From an uncultured Rhizobiaceae group bacterium (GTDB lineage: Bacteria; Pseudomonadota; Alphaproteobacteria; Rhizobiales; Rhizobiaceae): 64,000 bases of DNA. This document shows, in pieces, positions 1 to 7,859 of this stretch; the stretch's first letter is position 1, and every line of letters starts with the position of its first letter. The translations under genes were made by a program, and so were the position numbers. The stretch lies in NCBI GenBank assembly GCA_937930845.1, contig CALHBJ010000010.1, positions 62,001-126,000 on the forward strand, given 5' to 3'. The notes under the pieces are model-generated. The model searched no databases, was not told the origin of the DNA, and saw nothing but the letters and a program-made list of their open reading frames with translations.

Positions 1-276
1 ACCCAAAACACGGGCAATCACACATTTGGAACCGGCGATCGTGTTTTGACAATAAACATCAACCGAAAGCGGGTGAGCCAGTGCCATTAAATTGGCCAGA
101 CGCAGGCTGGGTGCTGCCTCTCCCGCCATCGACGAAACCTGCCCATGGGCATCACTTAGGGCCGCAATTTCGGTATCGGCAGCGGTCACATAGACAATAT
201 CTGCTGGGGACTGGCCCAGATCAATGGCCTCATCGCTGTCAGCAAGCGAACCTTTTTGAGCCAGCAGAAGATGCAT
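1..276 (-). CDS. cobN: Cobaltochelatase subunit CobN, N-terminal part (cut by window edge)
   Basis: CobN is the large subunit of the ATP-dependent cobaltochelatase that inserts cobalt into hydrogenobyrinic acid a,c-diamide in the aerobic cobalamin pathway. Only the first 92 residues are inside the window. The frame stays open to base 1. The translation starts MHLLLAQKGSLADSDEAIDL and contains GQSPADIVYVTAADTE and PSLRLANLMALAHPLSVD, which match the conserved CobN start as I know it. The ATG at 276 lies only 6 bases after the cobW stop, so it is the last visible gene of the operon hupE-cobU-cobW-cobN and should be under the cobalamin riboswitch. The identity is firm from the family signature; the C-terminal catalytic part cannot be judged. 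Confidence 0.9.
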   Translation of the reverse strand, partial: MHLLLAQKGSLADSDEAIDLGQSPADIVYVTAADTEIAALSDAHGQVSSMAGEAAPSLRLANLMALAHPLSVDVYCQNTIAGSKCVIARVLG

Positions 277-282
277 GATCGC

Positions 283-1338
283 CTATTGGAAACTGCGCGA
301 CAGGGCAGCGCGAATGGCGGCTTCATCCATATCGTGCAATCCAATCACCACGAGCCGCGACGCCCGCGCCTCCTGCGGCTGCCAATCCCGGTCAAAATAA
401 TGGTCGATGCGCTTGCCAACAGCCTGAACAACCTGCCGCATAGGCTTGCCTTCCACATCGACAAAACCTTTCAGGCGCAAAATATCATGTTCGCCGATAA
501 CCGCTTCCAGTTCCCCCATCAGGGACGCAGCATCGCGCACCGGACCCATTTCAACCACAAAACTCTCAAACTCATCATGGTCGTGCTCATGCCCGTCAGC
601 ATGGTGCATCTCATGATGACTTTTACGGGCCTCCAGATCAGCTTCACTGCCAACACCAAGGCCAAGCAGAACATCCGCACCGGGCACTTTGTCCACTCCG
701 GCCTGAATGATTTTCACCCGCCGCTCCGTGGCATGGCCCACTTCGTGTTCGGCCTTGGCAATAGCTTCCGCATTCACCAGATCGGTCTTGTTCAAGATAA
801 TCATATCGGCACAGGCGATCTGGTCTTCGAACAATTCTTCCAGCGGGCTCTCGTGATCGAGATTCTCGTCTTCTTCGCGTTGCACCTGCACCGCATGATG
901 ATCATGGGCAAAACGTCCATCGGCAATAGCGGCACAATCCACAACCGTGATCACGCCATCCACTGTTACCTGTTCACGAATGTCGGGCCAGTTGAACGCA
1001 TTGACCAGCGGTTGCGGCAAGGCGAGGCCGGATGTTTCAATGACGATGTGATCGGGCCTGCGGTCACTTTCCATCAGCTTCGTAATTGTGGGAATAAAGT
1101 CGTCTGCTACCGTGCAACAGATGCAACCATTGGTCAGTTCAACAATATCATCTTCCGTGCAGGTTTCATCACCACATCCGGCCAGAACATCCCCATCGAC
1201 GCCCAGATCTCCAAATTCATTGATGATCAGCGCAATGCGCTTGCCGTTGGCCGTTGCCAGCAAATTGCGGATCAGCGTGGTTTTTCCAGCGCCCAGAAAT
1301 CCTGTAATTACTGTGGCGGGAACCTTTTGTGCGTCCAT
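283..1338 (-). CDS. cobW: Cobalamin biosynthesis GTPase CobW
   Basis: COG0523 GTPase/metallochaperone, probably delivering cobalt to the CobN-containing chelatase. Visible motifs are the Walker A GFLGAGKTT close to the N-terminus, the metal-binding GCICC within ELTNGCICCTV, the guanine-specificity motif NKTD, and a His-rich stretch (HHEMHHADGHEHDHD) typical of metal-handling members. The CobW C-terminal domain follows (RLKGFVDVEGKP). The frame is open to an ATG at 1365 that directly abuts the cobU stop, but the ATG at 1338 (MDAQKVPATVITG) has the better ribosome binding site (GGAAAAG) and fits family length, so I prefer it; 1365 remains possible. Position between cobU and cobN in a B12-riboswitch operon supports CobW rather than a zinc-regulated paralogue. 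Confidence 0.93.
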   Translation of the reverse strand: MDAQKVPATVITGFLGAGKTTLIRNLLATANGKRIALIINEFGDLGVDGDVLAGCGDETCTEDDIVELTNGCICCTVADDFIPTITKLMESDRRPDHIVIETSGLALPQPLVNAFNWPDIREQVTVDGVITVVDCAAIADGRFAHDHHAVQVQREEDENLDHESPLEELFEDQIACADMIILNKTDLVNAEAIAKAEHEVGHATERRVKIIQAGVDKVPGADVLLGLGVGSEADLEARKSHHEMHHADGHEHDHDEFESFVVEMGPVRDAASLMGELEAVIGEHDILRLKGFVDVEGKPMRQVVQAVGKRIDHYFDRDWQPQEARASRLVVIGLHDMDEAAIRAALSRSFQ

Positions 1339-1365
1339 CGTCTTTTCCATTCGATCAAGAGACAT

Positions 1366-1890
1366 TTATTTCAGTTTTTGCGGCAACCCGGCCGTTACGA
1401 ACCACACATGGTCGGCTTGTGCAGCCAGTCTTTGGTGCAACCGGCCAGCATGATCGCGAAAGTCCCGCGACAGCTTCTCCATCGGCACAATCCCCTGCCC
1501 CACCTCGTTGGAAACGAAAATGATGTTGGAACGGCGCATGCCATTCAGCGCTTCAATCAGACGGTCAAATTCCGGCTCCACCGGCTTGTCTGCCATCATC
1601 AGATTTGTCAGCCAAAGTGTTAGACAATCAACCAGAACACAATTGGCGCCATGCCCCACCTGCGCCAGCGCGTCTACCAGAGCAAGCGGCTCTTCCACCA
1701 AGGACCATTCGCGGCCACGGCGTTGTTTGTGCTCCAATATTCGGCTTTCCATCTCGCCATCAAACGCCTGACTCGTGGCGAGATAGATTTTTTTCAGCTG
1801 GCTTTCATCCGTCAGCCGTTCAGCAAATGCGCTCTTGCCCGAACGTGCGCCCCCTAAAACCAAAGAGACACCAGGACGAAAGACCGCCAT
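1366..1890 (-). CDS. cobU: Bifunctional adenosylcobinamide kinase / adenosylcobinamide-phosphate guanylyltransferase
   Basis: Late step of cobalamin nucleotide-loop assembly: phosphorylates adenosylcobinamide and transfers GMP to it (CobU, called CobP in Pseudomonas). The 174-residue length is normal. The N-terminus carries the P-loop LGGARSGKSAFAE. Further signatures are YLATSQAFDGEM, the RRGREW segment and NEVGQGIVP, followed by RDFRDHAGRLHQRLA near the end; all are hallmarks of the family. It is followed immediately by the cobW frame and lies 32 bases after the hupE-like gene, so it belongs to the riboswitch-led operon. Confidence 0.95.
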   Translation of the reverse strand: MAVFRPGVSLVLGGARSGKSAFAERLTDESQLKKIYLATSQAFDGEMESRILEHKQRRGREWSLVEEPLALVDALAQVGHGANCVLVDCLTLWLTNLMMADKPVEPEFDRLIEALNGMRRSNIIFVSNEVGQGIVPMEKLSRDFRDHAGRLHQRLAAQADHVWFVTAGLPQKLK

Positions 1891-1922
1891 TACAAACTCC
1901 AGTGAACCGGATCAGGCCCAGA

Positions 1923-2564
1923 TCAGGCGACGCTGAATGTCATGGCGATGACTTTTTCACCCACCAGCATAAACCCGGCACCGGCAACCATGCCGCCCGC
2001 AACCCGTGCTGGAATGTTTTCGGCAAACGCCCGGGCTTTGCCCAGACCAGCGAAAATAGCCGTACCGGCCAGCACTGAAATCGCAAACTGGGTCATGCCA
2101 AATCCGGCCAGATAGGCAACAACCGGCGTTGTTTCCGCACCGAATATGGCTTCACCATAGGCATGGCCATGAAACAGACCAGCCACAGCAAACAGCACTG
2201 CAAAGATGGCCAGCGGCGCAGGACGGGCAGCAATCAACAACACGCCAACGGCAGCGACAGAAAGGGAAATCACTAATTCCACCATCGGCAGATTGATCGC
2301 CATCAGGTGAAGACCTGTGCCCAGCAGCGTTGCGGCAATGAACAGCAAGGGCAGCACAAAGCGTGATCCCAGCGCTACGGCGGCAATGCCAACAGCAATC
2401 ACAAAGGCAAGATGGTCCAATCCCAGAACCGGATGGCCGATACCTGAAAGCAGACCCTGCATCATTGTGGCAGGCGTTTCACCGTCCATTGGATGGTGAG
2501 CCAATGCCGATGTGGCAAAAGATGAAGCAAGCGCAACAGCGCCAATACGATAAAAATTTCTCAT
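1923..2564 (-). CDS. HupE/UreJ-family membrane protein, probable cobalt importer
   Basis: A small integral membrane protein of about 213 residues with an N-terminal signal-like helix (MRNFYRIGAVALASSFATSALA) followed by HHPMDGETP and about six hydrophobic helices. The motif GHPVLGLDHLAFVIAVG and the later GLFHGHAYGE are the conserved His-containing signatures of the HupE/UreJ family, which transports nickel or cobalt. Being the first gene after a cobalamin riboswitch and ahead of cobU-cobW-cobN makes cobalt import the likely role (inference). The start at 2564 was chosen because an upstream in-frame extension (to 2663) has no signal-peptide character and would run toward the riboswitch. Confidence 0.85.
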   Translation of the reverse strand: MRNFYRIGAVALASSFATSALAHHPMDGETPATMMQGLLSGIGHPVLGLDHLAFVIAVGIAAVALGSRFVLPLLFIAATLLGTGLHLMAINLPMVELVISLSVAAVGVLLIAARPAPLAIFAVLFAVAGLFHGHAYGEAIFGAETTPVVAYLAGFGMTQFAISVLAGTAIFAGLGKARAFAENIPARVAGGMVAGAGFMLVGEKVIAMTFSVA

Positions 2565-2714
2565 TGGGTCAAACAACTCCCGTGTCGTGCCACTTAATGA
2601 CAGGGAGGATTTGCGTTGGCTCTTCCAGCCCGCGCGACAATTCGCGGACCAGCAGAATTCCACCAGCGCAAACGGAACACCCCGTCCGTTAAAACTATTG
2701 GGACATTTGTCCCA

Positions 2715-2900
2715 TCACAAACGGCAGGTCTCCTGGCTACGGATCATCGACACTCTGTCCGCCTTCCCGTCTTGCGCCCCAAGGGGTCACAAATCAGTGG
2801 CATATGAACAGCGCCTCACCGTTACAGTCGCGGGGTCGGCTGTGGTTCAGGTTCCCGAATTGGGTCAACCCGTCACATTCCCTTTTGCTTTTCGAATCCG
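2715..2900 (-). promoter_or_regulatory. Cobalamin (AdoCbl) riboswitch
   Basis: On the minus strand the segment reads in order: GGGAATGTGA (2873-2882), CCGCGACTGTAA (2822-2833), GCCACTG, GGGAAGG, and the B12 box AGCCAGGAGACCTGCC (2723-2738). These are the ordered conserved blocks of the cobalamin riboswitch. It lies 150 bases upstream of the hupE-like start and should repress the hupE-cobU-cobW-cobN transcript when adenosylcobalamin is abundant. The edges are approximate. Confidence 0.95.
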
Positions 2901-3017
2901 CTCGGGCGGATAGGACGAAAACCATTTGCACCTGTGACTAAATAGCCCACATGGCTCCAAGTCAATCGGGAATACGACATGCCGTGGCGCATTGGCAGTC
3001 GACCGCCACTGCATCCC

Positions 3018-4511
3018 CTAATCTTCGACCGTAAGATCAAATATGGCCGGGTCCACAACCTGGTCCAGCGCGTCTGCCAGTTCATCGAGCGCACTTTCCA
3101 CCATGCCACGATAATTGGTCAATTGAGGGGTAATGCCCAGCGAGGTCAGATAATGCACCCGCCAGGCGTCCGATCCAAAAATGCCGTGCAGATAACACCC
3201 GCGCACCGCGCCCGATGGGGAGATGGCCCCATCATCAACGCCACCCAATTGCACCATGGGTCTGGCACATCCCGGCCCCTGCGTGCGTCCCATATGAATT
3301 TCATAGCCGCGTAACGGCAGCCCGCTTTCCACATCGGTGGCATCACGATTGAGAACGGTTTTGGCCTTCACGAGTTCCGTTTCCATATCCAGCAAACCGA
3401 GACCAGCGGCTGATGTGTCGTTTCCTTCAATTGCCAGAGGGTCACGCACAGCGTGGCCCAACATCTGATATCCGCCGCACAGGCCCAACACATGCCCGCC
3501 GCGCTCCACATGATTCAAAAGCTCACGATCCCACCCCAAAGCATTGAATTGATTCAAATCTGCAATGGTAGACTTGGAGCCGGGCAGGACCACCAATTTG
3601 GCATCCTGCGGCCAAGCCTCACCCGGCCTGACAAAGATCAACCGCACCGCCGGTTCCAGCCGAAGCGGATCAAGATCATCAAAATTGGAAATTCTGGAAA
3701 GAACAGGAACGATGACTTTTGCCCCCTCCCCGTCAATTTCCTGGAAACGCTCAAGGGTGACGGAATCCTCAGGTGGCAATCGGTCAATCATCGGCAGATG
3801 TGGCACAATGCCAAATCCGGGCCACCCGGTGAACTCGGTAATCTGCTCCAGACCCCGGTCAAACAAAGACACGTCGCCTCGAAATTTATTGATCAAAAAG
3901 CCGCGGACCATGCGCCGGTCCCGGGGTGGCAAAATCGTGTGGGTGCCCACCAGGCTGGCAATTACACCGCCGCGGTCAATATCTCCAACCAGCACCACCG
4001 GCACATCTGCTTGAGTGGCGAACCCCATATTGGCAATATCACCGTCGCGCAGATTGATTTCTGCGGGCGATCCGGCCCCTTCGACAATCACCAGATCAGC
4101 TTCCTCTTGCAGGGAATGGAAGCTCTCCATTACAGCATCCAGCAATTGCGGTTTCAGCTTTTGGTAGTCGCGCCCTTTTGCAGCCCCCCAGACCCGGCCA
4201 TGGACAATTATTTGACTGCCGGTCTCGGACTGGGGTTTCAATAATACGGGGTTCATGTGAACACTGCTGGGCACCCCGCAGGCCAGCGCCTGTAACCATT
4301 GGGCACGCCCGATTTCTCCGCCAGAACCGTCCACCAAAGCAATGTCAGCAACAGCCGCATTATTGGACATATTCTGCGGCTTGAACGGGCGCACTTTCAA
4401 ACCCTGACGCATGGCCAACCGGCACAGGCCCGCAACAAGCACGGTCTTGCCCACATCGGAGCCCGTGCCCTGCAACATGATTGCGCGTTTATTTACCGGT
4501 CGTGTAATCAT
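3018..4511 (-). CDS. cobQ: Cobyric acid synthase CobQ
   Basis: ATP- and glutamine-dependent amidation of adenosylcobyrinic acid a,c-diamide at positions b, d, e and g to give cobyric acid. The 497-residue length is normal. The N-terminal P-loop domain shows QGTGSDVGKTVLVAGLCR and KPQNMSNNAAV. The C-terminal class-I-like glutamine amidotransferase domain shows LPGSKSTIADL, GGHVLGLCGGYQMLG (nucleophile Cys) and YEIHMGRT, with the late His in CYLHGIFGSD. The gene lies upstream of the cobalamin riboswitch, so that element does not cover it. It is 38 bases downstream of an efflux-adaptor gene on the same strand and may be read from that promoter. Confidence 0.97.
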   Translation of the reverse strand: MITRPVNKRAIMLQGTGSDVGKTVLVAGLCRLAMRQGLKVRPFKPQNMSNNAAVADIALVDGSGGEIGRAQWLQALACGVPSSVHMNPVLLKPQSETGSQIIVHGRVWGAAKGRDYQKLKPQLLDAVMESFHSLQEEADLVIVEGAGSPAEINLRDGDIANMGFATQADVPVVLVGDIDRGGVIASLVGTHTILPPRDRRMVRGFLINKFRGDVSLFDRGLEQITEFTGWPGFGIVPHLPMIDRLPPEDSVTLERFQEIDGEGAKVIVPVLSRISNFDDLDPLRLEPAVRLIFVRPGEAWPQDAKLVVLPGSKSTIADLNQFNALGWDRELLNHVERGGHVLGLCGGYQMLGHAVRDPLAIEGNDTSAAGLGLLDMETELVKAKTVLNRDATDVESGLPLRGYEIHMGRTQGPGCARPMVQLGGVDDGAISPSGAVRGCYLHGIFGSDAWRVHYLTSLGITPQLTNYRGMVESALDELADALDQVVDPAIFDLTVED

Positions 4512-4549
4512 CCCTTCCGATTAGAGATGTTTTGGAATTGAGGGAAGCG

Positions 4550-5335
4550 TCAACTGCCCTTCCCGGCAAACAATGCCCTGCCGCTCATACCCGCCAGCAC
4601 CCCATTGGTCTCGCCAATCAAACGGCCATAGGCCTTGATCGTTTGACTGACCGGATCAACCTCGGCCCCCAGCCTGTCTATGCGGGCACGGTGGGTGTGT
4701 CCGGTTTCATCCACACGAAAATCAAATTGCGCATCCGCTTTCAACCACCGTAACCATTTGGACGGCACAACCAGCTCCAGTTCCAAAACACTGTCATCGA
4801 GCACAATGATAACAGGCTCACTTGGGGTGGCGGTTTCATGTTGGCGCGTGTTGAGCACAACAACGCGGCCCGAAAACGGGGCAAACACGCTGCATTGCGC
4901 CACCCGCGCCAAACGGGCACGCACATCGGCACTGGCACGACCTGCTTCAGCGCGCGCCAAATTCACTTCACTTTTGCCCGCAGCGCCATGCTTGTGCAAT
5001 TCACGCTTGTTCTTCAACTCGATGGCAGCAGCATTGGCAGCCGCCCGCACACTTTCCAGTTCCGCACGGTGTTGCCGGCAATCAAACTCAATCAGCAGAT
5101 CGCCTTTCTTGAAAGGCTGGCCATCGCCAAATGGCGCATGGGCCACAGGAACAGAAAGATCGGTGCGCACTTCAACCCGGGCAGACGAGCGCACCAATCC
5201 CCGCGCTTCCTGCCCTGCAACAGGCGCAAGGGCGGAAATTGTTGCCGTCTGCGCCCACCCGGCTGATGCCAGGGCAACGCCGCCAATCAAACCCGCCACC
5301 AAAGCCAATAATCGCGGTGAGATAATCTGTTCCAT
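4550..5335 (-). CDS. Periplasmic adaptor (membrane fusion) protein, HlyD/RND-MFP family, orphan
   Basis: A protein of about 261 residues with an N-terminal signal sequence (IISPRLLALVAGLIGGVALASAGWAQ, cleavage probably after GWA). It has the bipartite lipoyl/barrel-sandwich signature FKKGDLLIEFDCR ... CSVFAPFSGRVV of RND efflux adaptors, and between them an Ala/Glu-rich helical hairpin (residues roughly 85-140). A beta-barrel domain with GAEVDPVSQTIKAYGR closes it. It is shorter than most adaptors and no inner-membrane pump or TolC gene is next to it, so its partner is unknown. The ATG at 5335 follows CGGAA; an in-frame GTG at 5353 is an alternative start. A 7-bp inverted repeat lies just upstream. 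Confidence 0.8.
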   Translation of the reverse strand: MEQIISPRLLALVAGLIGGVALASAGWAQTATISALAPVAGQEARGLVRSSARVEVRTDLSVPVAHAPFGDGQPFKKGDLLIEFDCRQHRAELESVRAAANAAAIELKNKRELHKHGAAGKSEVNLARAEAGRASADVRARLARVAQCSVFAPFSGRVVVLNTRQHETATPSEPVIIVLDDSVLELELVVPSKWLRWLKADAQFDFRVDETGHTHRARIDRLGAEVDPVSQTIKAYGRLIGETNGVLAGMSGRALFAGKGS

Positions 5336-5370
5336 GATGGATTTCCGAATCACTGGGTTGTTGAAATTCC

Positions 5371-5389
5371 ACTAATACAACTTATTAGT
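5371..5389. promoter_or_regulatory. Inverted repeat, candidate operator for the efflux-adaptor gene
   Basis: Perfect 7-base arms ACTAATA (5371-5377) and TATTAGT (5383-5389) with a 5-base spacer, placed about 35-55 bases before the adaptor start. The size and position fit a dimeric repressor site (TetR/MarR type), but no regulator gene is adjacent. Confidence 0.4.
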
Positions 5390-5400
5390 GTGCAATTGGT

Positions 5401-5450
5401 CAATAAAAAACGCGACTGACATCTCGAACTCAAGAGATGGCAGCCGCGTT
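5401..5450 (-). terminator. Rho-independent terminator, minus strand
   Basis: A long hairpin with three paired blocks (5409-5414/5445-5450, 5416-5418/5441-5443, 5420-5425/5434-5439) and an 8-base loop. On the minus strand it is followed by TTTTTTATTG. It would end a transcript coming from the mmsB side. The region 5451-5728 between it and mmsB has no convincing protein gene; it may be a long 3' UTR or hold a small RNA. Confidence 0.75.
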
Positions 5451-5728
5451 CTTCAACTCAAAATTTTACTTGCCAGCAAAAACGCACTGGCGAATTTCAC
5501 CCCGGTACGCAAAACCTGATCCGGGAAACAAGACGGAGATCAATCTGTCTTGCCCCCATATCTAAACTGCGTTTCCTAACAGGCGGCTAATGAGTGGTTA
5601 AGCAAAAGGAAATTGAGCTGGCAAATATTGCCGCATTACCAATATGTTAAGCGACAAATTAAGATTTGGCCCTGGCAATTGGCACATCTTGGCCAGCTTC
5701 CTAACGACAAAGCTGTGCCAAAAAAATT

Positions 5729-6613
5729 TTATTTTTTTGCCGATTGCATCATTTTTATGATGCCTGAGAAATCAGTGTCCCCAAATCCTTCATCACAGAA
5801 CTGCCGATAAAGCTCAAAGGCATGTTTACCCAGCGGCGTGTAAGCAGATGCACCTTCGGCGGCCTCCTGCGCCAGTCCCAGATCTTTGACCATGAGTTGG
5901 GCAGCAAAGCCGGGCTTGTAGTCGTTATTGGCTGGTGATGTGGGCACCGGGCCGGGCACCGGGCAATAGGTTGTTGTCGACCAGCTCTGGCCGGAAGCCG
6001 TGGAGACCACATCAAACAGAGCCTGATCTTCCAGCCCCAGCCTGCGCCCCATCTCGAACGCTTCCGCTGTTCCAATCATGGTGACAGCAAGGATCATGTT
6101 GTTACAAACCTTTGCCGCCTGGCCTGCGGTGGCCTGACCGCAGCGCACCATGCGGCTGCCCATGGGGTCCAGCAGTGGTTCAGCAGCGTCCAGCGCAGCC
6201 GCGCTGCCACCGGCCATAAAGGTCAATGTGCCATTCACAGCCCCCATAATGCCGCCGGAAACCGGGGCATCCACTGACAGCGCACCGACACTAGCAGCAA
6301 TTTCATGGGCCTTTGCAGCAGACGCAATATCGATGGTTGAACACTCAATCATCAGCGCGCCCGCACCAATGGCATCACGAATTTCCTCGTAGACCGAAAC
6401 CACATGCGTGCCAGCAGGCAGCATGGTCACAATCACATCCTTGCCGGTAGCTGCCTCCACGGCAGATGCGGCAATTGTGCAGCCGCCTTCACGAGCCAGT
6501 TCTACGGCCTGCGCCGACAGATCAAACCCTTCAACCTGATGCCCTGCCTTGGCCAGATTGATGGCCATGGGACCACCCATATTGCCCAGGCCAATAAATC
6601 CGATAGATGCCAC
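5729..6613 (-). CDS. mmsB: 3-hydroxyisobutyrate dehydrogenase
   Basis: NAD-dependent oxidation of 3-hydroxyisobutyrate to methylmalonate semialdehyde in valine catabolism. The 294 residues begin with the Rossmann motif IGFIGLGNMGGPMAINLAK. They contain the substrate-binding DAPVSGGIMGAVNGTLTFM, the catalytic-lysine segment GQAAKVCNNMILAVTMIG and the C-terminal KDLGLAQEAA. A Trp/Pro-containing loop WSTTTYCPVPGPVPTSPANNDYKPGF sits where 3-hydroxyisobutyrate dehydrogenases (rather than tartronate semialdehyde reductases) have it. It lies 29 bases after an isobutyryl-CoA-dehydrogenase-like gene, forming a valine-degradation unit. Confidence 0.93.
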   Translation of the reverse strand: MASIGFIGLGNMGGPMAINLAKAGHQVEGFDLSAQAVELAREGGCTIAASAVEAATGKDVIVTMLPAGTHVVSVYEEIRDAIGAGALMIECSTIDIASAAKAHEIAASVGALSVDAPVSGGIMGAVNGTLTFMAGGSAAALDAAEPLLDPMGSRMVRCGQATAGQAAKVCNNMILAVTMIGTAEAFEMGRRLGLEDQALFDVVSTASGQSWSTTTYCPVPGPVPTSPANNDYKPGFAAQLMVKDLGLAQEAAEGASAYTPLGKHAFELYRQFCDEGFGDTDFSGIIKMMQSAKK

Positions 6614-6642
6614 GCTGCGTCCTTCCCCTGTTAGGCTGTCAT

Positions 6643-7803
6643 TTACGCTGCAAGCGCGCGCGCGATGATCACCCGCATGATTTCGTTGGTGCCTTCCAGT
6701 ATCTGGTGGACACGCAAATCACGCACAATCTTTTCCACGCCATAGTCTGCCAGATAGCCATATCCACCATGTATCTGAAGTGCTTCATTGGCCACATTGA
6801 AACCCGCATCAGTGGCAAAACGTTTGGCCATGGCGCAAAACCGGGTCGCGTCCGGTGTCTTCGCATCCAGTTTTGCAGCCGCCGTATAAAGAAGCGCCCG
6901 CGCCGCTTCGAGTTCCGTTGCCATATCCGCCAGCTTGAATTGGATAGACTGGAACTGCCCGATGGCCTGGCCAAAAGCCTTACGCTCACCGGAATAGTCC
7001 TGCGCCATTTTCATGGCTGCCTGCGCACCGCCCAAAGAACAGGCAGCAATGTTGAGCCGTCCCCCGTCGAGGCCTGACATGGCAATTCGAAAACCCATGC
7101 CTTCATCGTTGAGACGGTTGGCGGCGGGCACCCGACAATCATCAAAAATCACTTGCGCCGTGGGTTGAATATTCCAGCCCATTTTGACCTCATCAGCCCC
7201 AAAGCTCAGCCCCGGCGTCCCCTTCTCAACGATGAAGGTTGAAACCCCTTTGGGCCCCTCGCCGCCGGTGCGTGCCATGACCAGATAGAGATCATTCACA
7301 CCAGCGCCGGAGATGAACTGTTTGGTGCCGTTGAGCACATAGTCATCACCATCGCGCCGGGCGGTTGTTTTCATCGCCACTGCGTCGGAACCGCTGCCCG
7401 GCTCCGTGAGACAATAGCTGGAGATCCGCTCCATGCTCATCATGGGGGGCAACCAGTGCTTGCGTTGCTCGTCACTGCCATAGGTGTCGATCATCCAGGC
7501 AGCCATATTGTGAATGGAGATGAACGAGGACACGGCAGGACACCCGGTCGACAGAGCTTCAAAGATCACCGCCGCGTCCAGGCGCGACAGGCCGGACCCG
7601 CCCACATCTTCGCGCACATAAAGTCCGCCCATGCCAAGCGTTGCGGTTTCGCGGATCACGTCCAGCGGCAAGTGCCGTTTTTGATCCCATTCAACCGCAT
7701 GGGGCGCAATTTTCTCAGCCGCAAAATCCAGCACCATGTCCCGCATGGAACTCTGATCCTGATTTAACGAATATGGGCCGGTTGCCTGTGCCAGGGTGTC
7801 CAT
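6643..7803 (-). CDS. Acyl-CoA dehydrogenase, probably isobutyryl-CoA dehydrogenase
   Basis: Flavoprotein of about 386 residues catalysing alpha,beta-dehydrogenation of a short branched acyl-CoA. Typical blocks are YCLTEPGSGSDAVAMKTTA, GTKQFISGAGVNDLYLVMART, the central DGGRLNIAACSLGGAQAA, ERKAFGQAIGQFQSIQFKLADM and the C-terminal QIHGGYGYLADYGVEKIVRD with LEGTNEIMR. The catalytic Glu is the one in EGTNEI. Adjacency to mmsB points to isobutyryl-CoA as substrate (inference). The start at 7803 (MDTLAQATGPYSLNQDQ) follows AAGGA; the frame extends upstream to 7845 but without a family-like N-terminus. Confidence 0.9.
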   Translation of the reverse strand: MDTLAQATGPYSLNQDQSSMRDMVLDFAAEKIAPHAVEWDQKRHLPLDVIRETATLGMGGLYVREDVGGSGLSRLDAAVIFEALSTGCPAVSSFISIHNMAAWMIDTYGSDEQRKHWLPPMMSMERISSYCLTEPGSGSDAVAMKTTARRDGDDYVLNGTKQFISGAGVNDLYLVMARTGGEGPKGVSTFIVEKGTPGLSFGADEVKMGWNIQPTAQVIFDDCRVPAANRLNDEGMGFRIAMSGLDGGRLNIAACSLGGAQAAMKMAQDYSGERKAFGQAIGQFQSIQFKLADMATELEAARALLYTAAAKLDAKTPDATRFCAMAKRFATDAGFNVANEALQIHGGYGYLADYGVEKIVRDLRVHQILEGTNEIMRVIIARALAA

Positions 7804-7859
7804 TGGTCTATCCTTGAATTTACCTTCATTGGAGTGCGCAATCACGTTATTGCCAAATG

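Noticed and set aside
81-278. Short plus-strand open frame at the left edge
   Set aside because: The opposite strand encodes the conserved CobN N-terminus in a frame open to base 1.
256-1623. Long plus-strand open frame of 455 codons
   Set aside because: It is antisense to cobW and cobU, which have full family signatures; composition (many His/Arg/Gln) is that of a shadow frame.
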